DNA of 34,736 nucleotides from contig JAJECT010000043.1 of NCBI GenBank assembly GCA_022821845.1, forward strand, positions 1-34,736, written 5' to 3'. Positions within the stretch are counted from its first letter, which is position 1. Each line of letters opens with the position of its first letter. Of the stretch, positions 8,496 through 17,041 are shown piece after piece. Below the pieces are notes generated by a model. That model saw nothing but the letters and a program-made list of their open reading frames with translations, was not told the DNA's origin and did no database searches. The position numbers were made by a program, and so were the translations under genes. The stretch comes from Rhodothermales bacterium (GTDB lineage Bacteria; Bacteroidota; Rhodothermia; Rhodothermales; VXPQ01).

Positions 8496-11400
8496 ATGCG
8501 CATGATCGCCCGCGATACGATGCGGCTTCTGTTGCTTGCGTTGGCCTGTGCGGGGATCGGATGGTCTGCGCCGGGGAATGCGCAAGCGCTGCCTGAACCG
8601 CTTCGGCGGCCCGCCGCGCCCGAATACGACGTGGTGGCGCTTCGCGTGGAGTTTCAGCCGGATACGACCCGTTTTTCCACCGGCGACGGTACGTTTGCAG
8701 GCGATCTGTACGAGGGGCTTTCGCCGTCGATAGACCCCTTGCCCCACGACGCGGCCTACTTCGAGGCCCATCTGGCCTTTCTGGAAGATTATGTAGGGCG
8801 GGTTTCGGACGGCCAAACGGTCGTGCGTACGCACCTGATCCCCGACGTGGTGCGGCTGTCCCGGCCTATGGGGGCCTATGCGCCGGTGGGCCCGGATGCC
8901 GATAGCGACCCCGAGCGCGCCAAACTGGCCCGCATGGTGCGCGAAGCCTGGACGCTGGCCGGAGAAACGATCGATTTCGATATGAGCCGGTTTACGCCGG
9001 GGCGCACGGCGCTGCTCCTGTTTCATGCCGGCGTGGGGCGGGATACGGAACTCTCCGGCACGACGCTGGACCGAACGCCGGAAGATTTGCCCTCCATTTT
9101 CTTCGATGCGGACGCGCTGCGTCGGCTTGGGGCGGGCGGGGTCGCGTTTCGCGGGTTTCCCGTGGATCACGCCCTGATCTTGCCGCGCACCGAGACGCGC
9201 CTGGGGACGGATCCTTTTTCCAACGAGCGGTATCTGCTCGAACTTTCCATAAACGGGTTGCTGGCGGCCACTTTTTTCAATTTTCTGGGCGCGCCGGACC
9301 TTTTCGATACGGAAACGGGCCAAAGCGCCATTGGGCCGTTCGGTTTGATGGACGGACTGGGCATTTTCGCGTACGGCGGGCTTTTTCCGCCCGAACCGAT
9401 GGCCTGGACCAGGTATTTTCTGGGCTGGACGGATCCGGTGGACCTGGTCGGGGACGGACCGGAAACCGTTCGCCTGCGCGCCGCCTCGCTGCCGGATGCT
9501 TCCGACGCGGTTCGCGCGCGGGTTTCGGACGCCGAATATTTTCTGGCGGAGAACCGGTTTCGGGACCCGGAAGGGGACGGCCTGACATTGCGCGTGTTCA
9601 AGGACGGCCAGACGATCGAGCAGCATGTCGAGAACGGCGACTCGCTTTTCAACCATACGAGCTTGCGCGGCTTTGCGGGGGGCGTGGTGACCGGGGCGGA
9701 CGGCTATGATTGGGCGCTTCCGGGGGGCGTGGACAGCGACGGGAAAGACCTGAACGGCGGCGTTTTGATCTGGCATGTGGACGAGCGGCGGCTGCGCGCG
9801 GCGCTGGGAGGTCGGGCGGTGAATGCGGGCGGGCGCCGCGCCATCGACCTCGAAGAGGCGGACGGCCCGCAGGACATTGGCTATCCGTCCGTCGGGCTAT
9901 TTGGCCACAGGCGGCATCTGGGTACGCCCTACGACTTTTTCTATGCGCGCGATTTTCCCGAGGAAACGCCCTATACGGAACTGTACCGGAATCGGTTTGG
10001 GCCGGATACGTACCCGGGCAGCGAGACGAACGCGGGCGGCCCGAGTTTCGTGGTTCTGGAGTCGTTTTCTGCGCCTTCCGCAGACATGTCGTTCGTATAC
10101 CGCCGGGAGGCCGTATCTGGCGCCGCGCCCCTGGACGAGCCGGCGTTGCGGGCCTTGCGGGGCGCATTCGAGGCGCTTCCGGAGGGGTCCGGGCTCTTGA
10201 GCGCCGAGGAGTATTTGCTGCTGTACGGGGAAGATAGCGTGGCGGTGGCGGCCTGGGGAAGCGCGACGCTCGCGGGGCGCGTTCCTTCCGCTGCGCCGCC
10301 TGCCGCGACGCCGGATGGCCGCATGGCCACGTTCGAGTGCGGCGCGGGCGACGCCGACGGCCAGGACGAACGCTGCGCTATCGTCGTGCGAAACCTTGCC
10401 CAGCCCTTGGACGCGCCCGAATCCGTTTTCGAAATGCCGCCCGACGTGGGCGCGGCGCGTCCGGTTTCGCCTATTCTCCATGCGCCCGTGCCGGGCGGCG
10501 ACGCATGGCATGTGCTGCTGGAAGGCGGGGTGCATGTGGCGGCGTCGGCTTCCGGGACGCAGGCGGTTTCCTCCGGGGCCACGCTGGGGCTTGCTGCCTG
10601 GCGTGGCGCGGACGGGACGGCGCCTGTGGCGTTTGGATCCGGGGGCGTCGAGATCGGGGGAACGGCCTGGCGTTATACGGTAGATTCCGGGTCGGACGTG
10701 GGCGTTCCGGTGGTGGGTCGGGAGGACGCGGGCAGCATGGCGGCGCTTGCGCTCGTCGAGTCGGGGGAAATACTGCTGCTTGCGCCGGGCGGCGTAACGC
10801 GGCGGATCGACGTGCGGGCCGCGGCGGCGGCTACCGGACGATCCGGCGCGGGCGCGCTTTCGCGCTATCCTGTGCTTGCGGATATGGACGGAGACCACCG
10901 CCTTGACGTGCTTGCGGCCATGGATTCTACGGTATTCGCCTTTACGCAATCCGGCGCGCTTGCGGCTGGATTCCCTGTTACGTTTCCTGCCCGCGTTACG
11001 TCGCAGCCGCTGGTGTTCCGGTTCGAAGGGGACGCGGCGTGGACGGCGCTTGTGGCCGCCGAGGACGGGTATCTGTACGCTGCCCGCGCAGACGGGGGAC
11101 CTACGGCGCCTTTCCCGCTGGAGGCGGGCGGGTCCATCCATGCGACGCCGCTCCTCGCGGGCGACCGCCTCGTCGCCGTTTCTTCGACCGGCTTCGCGAA
11201 AGCGTGGCGGCTATCTTCCGCCCCGGAAATATGGTGGGGGGCGCTGCACGGCTCCGGGGCGCGGCACAGTTTCGTTTCGCTGGCGGGGCCGTCCGGCGCG
11301 CCTGCGGCGAACGGGCTCATCGATTCCGGGGAGACGTACAACTGGCCCAACCCGATCGAAGGGGGCATGACGCACCTGCGCATTCGCACGTCCCGCGACG

Positions 11401-11600
11401 CCGAGGTGCGCGTAACCATTCTGGATGCGGGCGGCGCCCGCGTGGGCGACGTAGACATGGGAAACGTGGTCGGGGGGGTGCCTGCGGAAGCCGTTTGGCG
11501 GGCCGATGTGCAAAGCGGTCTGTATTTTGCGCGTTTTAGCGCCCGGGCGGCGGACGGAAGCCGGGCCACGAAACTGATCAAGATGGCGGTTATTCGCTAA
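8496..11600 (+). CDS. T9SS cargo: M6-like metalloprotease homologue lacking HExxH
   Basis: This is a secreted protein of 1034 residues. A signal peptide ends near GNAQA and an AGAAGG-type ribosome site precedes the ATG. Residues ~30-520 follow the M6 (immune inhibitor A-like) layout: GxPDLxD becomes GAPDLFD, the 'slMdg' block becomes FGLMDGLG, then MAWTRYFLGWTDP and a GGVLIWHVDE segment. In M6 enzymes the zinc-binding HEFGH stands just before GxPDLxD. Here the aligned residues are Ala258-Thr-Phe-Phe-Asn262, so both His and the Glu are gone. The middle and end (~700-930) contain FG-GAP/propeller-like pieces such as VLADMDGDHRLDVLAA. The last ~85 residues are a type A sorting domain (YNWPNPIEGG to KLIKMAVIR). 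It is probably a surface-displayed non-enzymatic M6 relative, possibly a binding protein. Confidence 0.75.
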   Translation: MRMIARDTMRLLLLALACAGIGWSAPGNAQALPEPLRRPAAPEYDVVALRVEFQPDTTRFSTGDGTFAGDLYEGLSPSIDPLPHDAAYFEAHLAFLEDYVGRVSDGQTVVRTHLIPDVVRLSRPMGAYAPVGPDADSDPERAKLARMVREAWTLAGETIDFDMSRFTPGRTALLLFHAGVGRDTELSGTTLDRTPEDLPSIFFDADALRRLGAGGVAFRGFPVDHALILPRTETRLGTDPFSNERYLLELSINGLLAATFFNFLGAPDLFDTETGQSAIGPFGLMDGLGIFAYGGLFPPEPMAWTRYFLGWTDPVDLVGDGPETVRLRAASLPDASDAVRARVSDAEYFLAENRFRDPEGDGLTLRVFKDGQTIEQHVENGDSLFNHTSLRGFAGGVVTGADGYDWALPGGVDSDGKDLNGGVLIWHVDERRLRAALGGRAVNAGGRRAIDLEEADGPQDIGYPSVGLFGHRRHLGTPYDFFYARDFPEETPYTELYRNRFGPDTYPGSETNAGGPSFVVLESFSAPSADMSFVYRREAVSGAAPLDEPALRALRGAFEALPEGSGLLSAEEYLLLYGEDSVAVAAWGSATLAGRVPSAAPPAATPDGRMATFECGAGDADGQDERCAIVVRNLAQPLDAPESVFEMPPDVGAARPVSPILHAPVPGGDAWHVLLEGGVHVAASASGTQAVSSGATLGLAAWRGADGTAPVAFGSGGVEIGGTAWRYTVDSGSDVGVPVVGREDAGSMAALALVESGEILLLAPGGVTRRIDVRAAAAATGRSGAGALSRYPVLADMDGDHRLDVLAAMDSTVFAFTQSGALAAGFPVTFPARVTSQPLVFRFEGDAAWTALVAAEDGYLYAARADGGPTAPFPLEAGGSIHATPLLAGDRLVAVSSTGFAKAWRLSSAPEIWWGALHGSGARHSFVSLAGPSGAPAANGLIDSGETYNWPNPIEGGMTHLRIRTSRDAEVRVTILDAGGARVGDVDMGNVVGGVPAEAVWRADVQSGLYFARFSARAADGSRATKLIKMAVIR

Positions 11601-11604
11601 ATAC

Positions 11605-14600
11605 ATGATGCGTATCGGGCTGCGAACATATGGCGAGGCGCTGGAGGCATTGGCGCGGATCGTTCGGGCCGCGGGGCTGGCGGGCGCGCTGTGCCTGGGC
11701 GGCGGCGCGGCGACGCAGGCGCAAAGCCTGGTGGACCTGCATGATTTTACGCGCCCCGGACTTGACTGGTATACGATGGAGACCGAGCATTTCAGGGTGC
11801 TTTTCCATCATGACGGGGAAGAGTGGGGAAGCAGCCGAACGGCCCGCGTCGTCGCCCGCATCGCGGAAGAAATTTACGCGCCGATCACGTCGCTGTACCA
11901 GCACGAGCCCGAAGGCAAGGTGACGTTCGTCCTCAAGGATTTCGAGGATTATTCCAACGGCGCCGCCTGGTTCTTCGACAACAAGATCGAGATATGGGCC
12001 CCCGCCCTCGATTCTCCGCTGCGCGGGGATCACAACTGGTTGCGAAATGTGATCACGCACGAATTTACGCACATCGTGCAGGTGCAGGCGGCGATGAAGG
12101 CGGGCCGAGGGGTGCCGTTCCTGTATTTCCAGTATCTGGGCTACGAAGACGTCAAGCGACCGGACGTGCTCTACGGCTATCCCGACGCGATCGTTACCTG
12201 GCCCATGACGACGCTCAACAACCCGGCCTGGCTGGCCGAGGGGACGGCGCAGTACCAGCGCGAATTCATGCATTACGACCGCTGGGATAGCCACCGGGAT
12301 ATGGTGCTGCGGACGCGGGTGCTGGCGGGCGTGGAACTGACGCTGACCGAAATGGGCGGGTTTTATTCCCATTCCAGTTTGTTGCGCGAAACGGTGTACA
12401 ATCAGGGGTTTGCCTTCACGCTGTACCTCGCGGCCACGTACGGAGAGGACATTTTGCGCCGGTTGACGTCCGAACTGGGCCGGTGGAATACGTGGAATGT
12501 CGAAAAGGCGCTCGAAAAGGTTACGGGCCGCCCCGCCGCCGACGTGTACGCGGACTGGATGGGGACGCTTCGCCGCGAATACGCGGCGCGGACGGCGGCG
12601 GTTCGGGATCGCCTGGTCGAGGGGCGTCTGATTGAGGAGGAGGGGTTCAGCAATTTTTATCCTCGTTTTTCGCCAGACGGGCGCCATCTCGCGTACGTAT
12701 CGAACAAGGGCGAGCACTACAATCTTTCGTCCCTGTACATTCTGGATCGGGAGACGGGCGAGGTCATGGCGCACCGGCTGGAGGGGCTGGGCGGCCCGCC
12801 TGCGGCGGCGACGGCGGGCGGGCATCCGGGCGAGCACATATGCTCGCTGGGCTATGCGCAGAAAACGAAAGCCGGGGTAGGCGGGGTCGTAACCTGGCAT
12901 CCCGAAGGGGATCATCTGGTGTACGCTCGCACGAAAACCAACGCGGAGGGACATCTGTTTTCGGATTTGTACCGGTTCGAGCCGGAAACGAAGGAAACGG
13001 AGCGGTTGACCTACGATTTGCGCGCAGCGGCGCCAGCCTACAGTCCGGATGGGTCGCAGATCGCGTTTTTGGGGCAATCCGACGGCAGCGCGAATTTGTA
13101 TGCGCTGGACGTGGCGAGCGGCCAGGCGCGGCGGCTCACCGGGTACGACGACGGCACGCAGGCGGCGGAGCCGGCTTGGGGGCCGCGCGGGGAATGGATT
13201 TACCTGACGCTTTCGCGCGGCGGCGGGCGGGACGTCTACCGGGTGGCGGCGGATGGGCGCGGCGGCGGGCCGGAAGCGGTGCTTGCTTCGGATGCGGACG
13301 AACGTTCGCCTGCGCTCGACGCCGACGGCAGGTGGCTGTACTACGCTTCGGATCGGTCGGGGATTTTCAATATCTACCGGATTCGCCTGGACGACGACGG
13401 GGGCGTCTCCGACGCTTCGCCAGAGGCGCTTACCAATGTGACCGGCGGCGCGTTCATGCCCCGCCTTGCGCCGGATGGCGCCATGGCCTTTGCGCGCTAC
13501 GACGCGGAGGGGTATCGCATTGCCATGCTGGACCGCCCCGCGGCCATTCCTGAACCGGCGGCGTACGCCCCCCCTGACCTAATCGGCAAGCCCGCGGCAA
13601 CCGCCTCGCAGGCCATCCCGCATGCGCATGATGACGCACACGCCGACGCGCACATTCGCCCGTTCGACGGCGAAACCATAGTCCGGGCGCGCGGCAACCA
13701 AAGCGGCGAGGACGCTGCGCCGGAAGGCGAAGCGGAAGCCGCCTTGCCGGAACGGGTGGAGAAATACCGCAATGCGTTTACCCCGCTCGGATTTTTTCCG
13801 GTGCTGCGCATCGACAATTACGTATCCCGCCGAGGCCGTACGCTCGGCGCCCGCGTACCGCAACGCTCCATCGGGGGGCATCTCTGGCGCACGGCCAAGC
13901 TGGGGGTATACGTGAGTTCTCGCGAGGTTCTTGAGGAAATGTCCTTTTTCGGGGGAATTATGGTGGGGCCGGGGTCCAGCGAGGCCAGCGGCGTGGGCGA
14001 TTTTCTGGCGCCTTCCAATTTGCTGAACATGGAGCGGGACGCTTTCGTTACGATTGCATACGAACGCGGATTCAGGTTTTTGCCCAAGCGCTGGGCGCCG
14101 CAATTTTCCATCGAGTTATACAACATCCGGCGAAACGTGGAGAATGGACTGCGGATCGAGGAATTTCCCTGTACGGCCTGTTATCCGGATACGACGCACG
14201 TGGATATTGCCTACAGCTTGTGGGAGGGCGATATCTACGCGCGAAGCAAAGTGAACAAGGCCTTGTTGCTTGAAGTCGGATATCGGTATAGTCCCTACCG
14301 CGTATCCACCGAGCGGTTTTTCTCCAAAGAGGAAAATGGCTATGTGCCTGGTTCGGGTTCCCGCTATTTTATAGGCCGGGCGTTTCTGGCGAGCGCGCGG
14401 TTCCAGAGCCGCAAGCTCCATCGCCACAGCGATGTGCTTCCGAGGCAGTTGCGCGCCGAACTGCATTACGAAATGGAGTCGGGGCGGCTGTTGCAGCGCT
14501 TCGACGTGGACGACGGCGTACTGGTGCCTTCGTACGAAGGCGGGCGCAACCACCGGCTCACGTTCGAGGCGCGGGCGGGCTTCCGGCTTCCGGGCTTGCC

Positions 14601-15099
14601 TGAATCCCGGAGCCATGGCCTGGGCTTCCGGGTGCGCGCCAGCGGCATTCTCGGCGGCGAAGTAGACGATTTTTATAACGACTACGCGGGCGGCCTGCTT
14701 CGCGCGCGGGGATATCCGTTTTATTCGCTGGGCGGCAACGAAACCTTATGGCTCCAGGCGGCCTATCATTTCCCGATATGGCCTTACGCGTCGAAGCAGG
14801 CGCTTTTCGCCTATTTAGACAAGGTGTATGGCCGCATTTACGCGGATGCGGCCCTTGCCTGGAGCGAAGGCGCCCCGCGCATTACGGACATGCGGCGCGA
14901 CATCGGCATGGAACTGCGCGTGGGGCTGGGTTCTTTTTATCTTTTGCCGGCGGCCTTTTTCGTCAGCGCCACGTATGGCCTGGATACATTCACGTTCGAG
15001 CCGGACGAGGATTTTCTGACGGCGGACGGAAGCCGCTTCGTTCGCTACGGACACGAATTGCTGTGGCACGTCGGGCTGCTCTTCGACTTCGATCTGTAA
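11605..15099 (+). CDS. Metalloprotease (MA-like) + beta-propeller + outer-membrane barrel protein
   Basis: The product has 1164 residues and the start is 5 bases after the previous stop, indicating translational coupling. An N-terminal signal sequence ends near ATQAQ. A peptidase-MA-like domain (~residues 50-330) has an intact HEFTH (His152, Glu153, His156) and a likely third ligand in WLAEGTAQY (Glu212). Next comes a PD40/TolB-type propeller (~340-650) with repeats such as FSPDGRHLAYVSNKG and YSPDGSQIAFLGQSDG. A linker holds a His/Asp-rich HAHDDAHADAH run (~672-682). The remaining ~450 residues have aromatic, alternating strands and end in LLFDFDL, as in BamA/surface-antigen barrels. The simplest reading is a protease anchored in the outer membrane by its own barrel. 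Its substrate is unknown. Adjacency to porU/porV suggests a role in surface protein handling. Confidence 0.78.
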   Translation: MMRIGLRTYGEALEALARIVRAAGLAGALCLGGGAATQAQSLVDLHDFTRPGLDWYTMETEHFRVLFHHDGEEWGSSRTARVVARIAEEIYAPITSLYQHEPEGKVTFVLKDFEDYSNGAAWFFDNKIEIWAPALDSPLRGDHNWLRNVITHEFTHIVQVQAAMKAGRGVPFLYFQYLGYEDVKRPDVLYGYPDAIVTWPMTTLNNPAWLAEGTAQYQREFMHYDRWDSHRDMVLRTRVLAGVELTLTEMGGFYSHSSLLRETVYNQGFAFTLYLAATYGEDILRRLTSELGRWNTWNVEKALEKVTGRPAADVYADWMGTLRREYAARTAAVRDRLVEGRLIEEEGFSNFYPRFSPDGRHLAYVSNKGEHYNLSSLYILDRETGEVMAHRLEGLGGPPAAATAGGHPGEHICSLGYAQKTKAGVGGVVTWHPEGDHLVYARTKTNAEGHLFSDLYRFEPETKETERLTYDLRAAAPAYSPDGSQIAFLGQSDGSANLYALDVASGQARRLTGYDDGTQAAEPAWGPRGEWIYLTLSRGGGRDVYRVAADGRGGGPEAVLASDADERSPALDADGRWLYYASDRSGIFNIYRIRLDDDGGVSDASPEALTNVTGGAFMPRLAPDGAMAFARYDAEGYRIAMLDRPAAIPEPAAYAPPDLIGKPAATASQAIPHAHDDAHADAHIRPFDGETIVRARGNQSGEDAAPEGEAEAALPERVEKYRNAFTPLGFFPVLRIDNYVSRRGRTLGARVPQRSIGGHLWRTAKLGVYVSSREVLEEMSFFGGIMVGPGSSEASGVGDFLAPSNLLNMERDAFVTIAYERGFRFLPKRWAPQFSIELYNIRRNVENGLRIEEFPCTACYPDTTHVDIAYSLWEGDIYARSKVNKALLLEVGYRYSPYRVSTERFFSKEENGYVPGSGSRYFIGRAFLASARFQSRKLHRHSDVLPRQLRAELHYEMESGRLLQRFDVDDGVLVPSYEGGRNHRLTFEARAGFRLPGLPESRSHGLGFRVRASGILGGEVDDFYNDYAGGLLRARGYPFYSLGGNETLWLQAAYHFPIWPYASKQALFAYLDKVYGRIYADAALAWSEGAPRITDMRRDIGMELRVGLGSFYLLPAAFFVSATYGLDTFTFEPDEDFLTADGSRFVRYGHELLWHVGLLFDFDL

Positions 15100-15149
15100 C
15101 GGGGGCCTCGATCTTTACTCGTTAACCGCGTATTGCACCCTTTTTGCGC

Positions 15150-15839
15150 ATGAGTTTCGCACTTTCCTATTTCGCAGGCGTCGGCATGATCGCCGCCGCC
15201 GCGGTTTTTTTGACCATTCTGTACCGCAAGACGGGTACGCTGCTTCCGTCGGACGCCGTAGAGCGGTTGGGGGCGCTTATGTCCATGGCGCTTATTGCGA
15301 CCGCCTTCCTTTTGTTATACGTTACGTACCGGGTCGATTCGGGAGGGGGCGGGTTCGTTCAATCCGGCGGTCCCCGGCTGGAAAGCACGGAACTGGGCGC
15401 CCCGGCGCCGGACTTTGCGTTCACAGGGCTGAATTCGGAAGAGGAGATGCGGCTTTCCGATTACCGCGGCAAGGTGGTCTTGTTGAACTGGTGGGCTACC
15501 TGGTGCGCGCCGTGCCTGGAAGAATTGCCTGCGCTGAATGGCCTTCAGGATCGCTATGCGGACGAGGGCCTCGTCGTGCTTACGATTTCGGACGAATCCC
15601 GGGCTACGCTGGTGGATTTCAACGAAGCGTTGCCGCTCCGCACGGTGGCGGGATACGTACAGGACGAATACCTCGAAACCCTTCCCGATCCGTTTCGCCG
15701 TACGCTCCAGATTCGTCCTACCACCTACGCTATCGACCGGGACGGCGTGATCCGCGATTTTGTGCTGGGGGCGCAGAGTACGGCGGCGTTCGAGCGGATG
15801 GTCGCTCCCTGGATCAAGCAATCTGCTTCATCGGAATGA
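15150..15839 (+). CDS. TlpA/ResA-type membrane thioredoxin
   Basis: A 229-residue product begins at the ATG at 15150; a TTG two codons upstream is also open. Two hydrophobic membrane segments lie at about residues 5-24 and 42-60. A periplasmic thioredoxin-fold domain follows, opening with ELGAPAPDFAFTGL. The active site WCAPC is at residues 118-122, and PTTYAIDRDGVI contains the cis-Pro region. This places it in the TlpA/ResA redoxin family, which reduces or isomerises disulfides in exported proteins or apocytochromes. In this context it may serve disulfide handling of the exported proteins encoded upstream, which is inference. Two transmembrane segments instead of one are less common for the family. 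Confidence 0.85.
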   Translation: MSFALSYFAGVGMIAAAAVFLTILYRKTGTLLPSDAVERLGALMSMALIATAFLLLYVTYRVDSGGGGFVQSGGPRLESTELGAPAPDFAFTGLNSEEEMRLSDYRGKVVLLNWWATWCAPCLEELPALNGLQDRYADEGLVVLTISDESRATLVDFNEALPLRTVAGYVQDEYLETLPDPFRRTLQIRPTTYAIDRDGVIRDFVLGAQSTAAFERMVAPWIKQSASSE

Positions 15840-15846
15840 GGACGCC

Positions 15847-16839
15847 ATGAAACGAATCGCACGAGTATTTACGGGACTTGCGGCGCTCGCCGCCCTTGCG
15901 GTCCTGTCTGCGCCCCTTGCGGCGCAAGATATTGCCGGGCATACTGCTTCGGCGGCGCAACTGCGGTCCGGCATCTTGCATCAGGAAATGCCGGCGCCCC
16001 TTGCCGCCAACGCGTCGCGGAGCGTACCCATGGCGTTCGGGATGTCGCTGGCGCTGCCGGGGCTCGGGCAAGCCTATAATCGAAACTGGATCCGCTCCGC
16101 GGCGGCGGCGGCGCTGGAAGGCGGCTTGCTTGTCGCCTATTTCTCCTGGAGGGACGAGGGGCGCGAGGGCGAAAGGGCCTATCAGGCCTATGCGCACCAA
16201 TTTTGGGACCCGCGTCAGTACGCCGCCTGGCTGAACGATTACGCCGTGTGGCTGGAGGCGGGCGTGGAGCCGGAGGACAGAACGTTGCAGCTGGCTGCGA
16301 TCGCGCCGCCCGCCGGGATCGATTTCGGGGCGCCGGCGACCTGGACGGAAGCCGACCGCCAGGTTGCGCGGGCCTTTTTCGACGCCATGCGCGCGGTCGA
16401 GAACGAGATATGGCACCCGGAAACCGGGGCGGCTTTTTCGCACGAAATTCCGTACTTCGGAGAGCAGCAGTACTACGAACTGATTGGGAAATATTACCAG
16501 TTCGCGCCAGGGTGGGTGGATTATCCCGCCTGGAGGAGCGGCGAGGATTTTACCGACGCCATCGACCCGGAGCGGACGGGCGCAAACGGCTCGAAGCCGA
16601 ACGTGCAGGGCCGTTTCCTGGACTACGCCGAGGACCATGCGCACGCCAATACGCTGCTTCGTCGCGCCTCGCGCGTCTCGGCGTTTCTGGTATTGAATCA
16701 TGTGCTGGCCGCCTTCGACGCCGCCATTGCGGCCCGCCTCCACAATCGGCGCCTCGAAACGCGCATGGCCGTGGGATATGCAGGGTACGGACTGCGGCGG
16801 GCGCCGGAACTGTCCGCAAGCGTAACGTGGAGGTTTTAG
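15847..16839 (+). CDS. DUF5683-family envelope protein
   Basis: The product has 330 residues and its ATG at 15847 is 7 bases after the TlpA stop, with GAGGA as ribosome site. A cleavable signal peptide (LAVLSAPLAAQ) is followed by the DUF5683 hallmark region MSLALPGLGQAYNRNWIRSA and a hydrophobic segment (ALEGGLLVAYFSW). A second hydrophobic segment occurs near residue 280 (VSAFLVLNHVLAAFDAAIAA). The protein ends in a strand-like SASVTWRF. DUF5683 proteins are common in Bacteroidota and have no agreed function. An envelope location is likely. The gene closes the long co-directional block that starts at porU. Confidence 0.72.
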   Translation: MKRIARVFTGLAALAALAVLSAPLAAQDIAGHTASAAQLRSGILHQEMPAPLAANASRSVPMAFGMSLALPGLGQAYNRNWIRSAAAAALEGGLLVAYFSWRDEGREGERAYQAYAHQFWDPRQYAAWLNDYAVWLEAGVEPEDRTLQLAAIAPPAGIDFGAPATWTEADRQVARAFFDAMRAVENEIWHPETGAAFSHEIPYFGEQQYYELIGKYYQFAPGWVDYPAWRSGEDFTDAIDPERTGANGSKPNVQGRFLDYAEDHAHANTLLRRASRVSAFLVLNHVLAAFDAAIAARLHNRRLETRMAVGYAGYGLRRAPELSASVTWRF

Positions 16840-16895
16840 GTTGGATGTCTTGCGCACTACGCGAATCGCGCAAAAAAGAAGGTATTGCGCAACAA

Positions 16896-17015
16896 ATTCT
16901 TGCGCGATATATTTAATTCTTGCGCGATAATACATATTCTTGTTCGATTTCGCGTATTCTTGTCCGATTCCACATATTCTTGTTCGATTTCGCGTATTTT
17001 TGTTTGATTTTGCAT
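16896..17015 (+). repeat. Six 20-bp tandem repeats upstream of the Fic gene
   Basis: Six units with exact 20-base period begin at 16896, 16916, 16936, 16956, 16976 and 16996. Each opens with ATTCTTG (ATTTTTG in the last) and continues with a Y-rich CGAT core and a CGCGT/CACAT-like end. The third and fifth units are identical. A decayed seventh unit starts at 17016 and partial matches (TTGCGC) extend upstream to about 16848. The array lies in an AT-rich island between the DUF5683 stop and the Fic start at 17042. Junctions read TATTCTTG or TATTTTTG (16995-17002), which is close to the Bacteroidota -7 element TAnnTTTG. It is probably an operator or promoter array, perhaps bound by the winged-helix domain of the Fic protein. 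Confidence 0.85.
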
Positions 17016-17041
17016 ATTAATTGTATAACCAAGGGCGCATT

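Noticed and set aside
8472..9776. 434-residue minus-strand frame over the M6-like gene
   Set aside because: It is antisense to a gene with a signal peptide, M6 blocks and a sorting domain; the translation is compositionally biased.
16896..17015. Tandem array considered as a CRISPR array
   Set aside because: Units abut with a 20-base period and there are no unique spacers; no cas genes are present.
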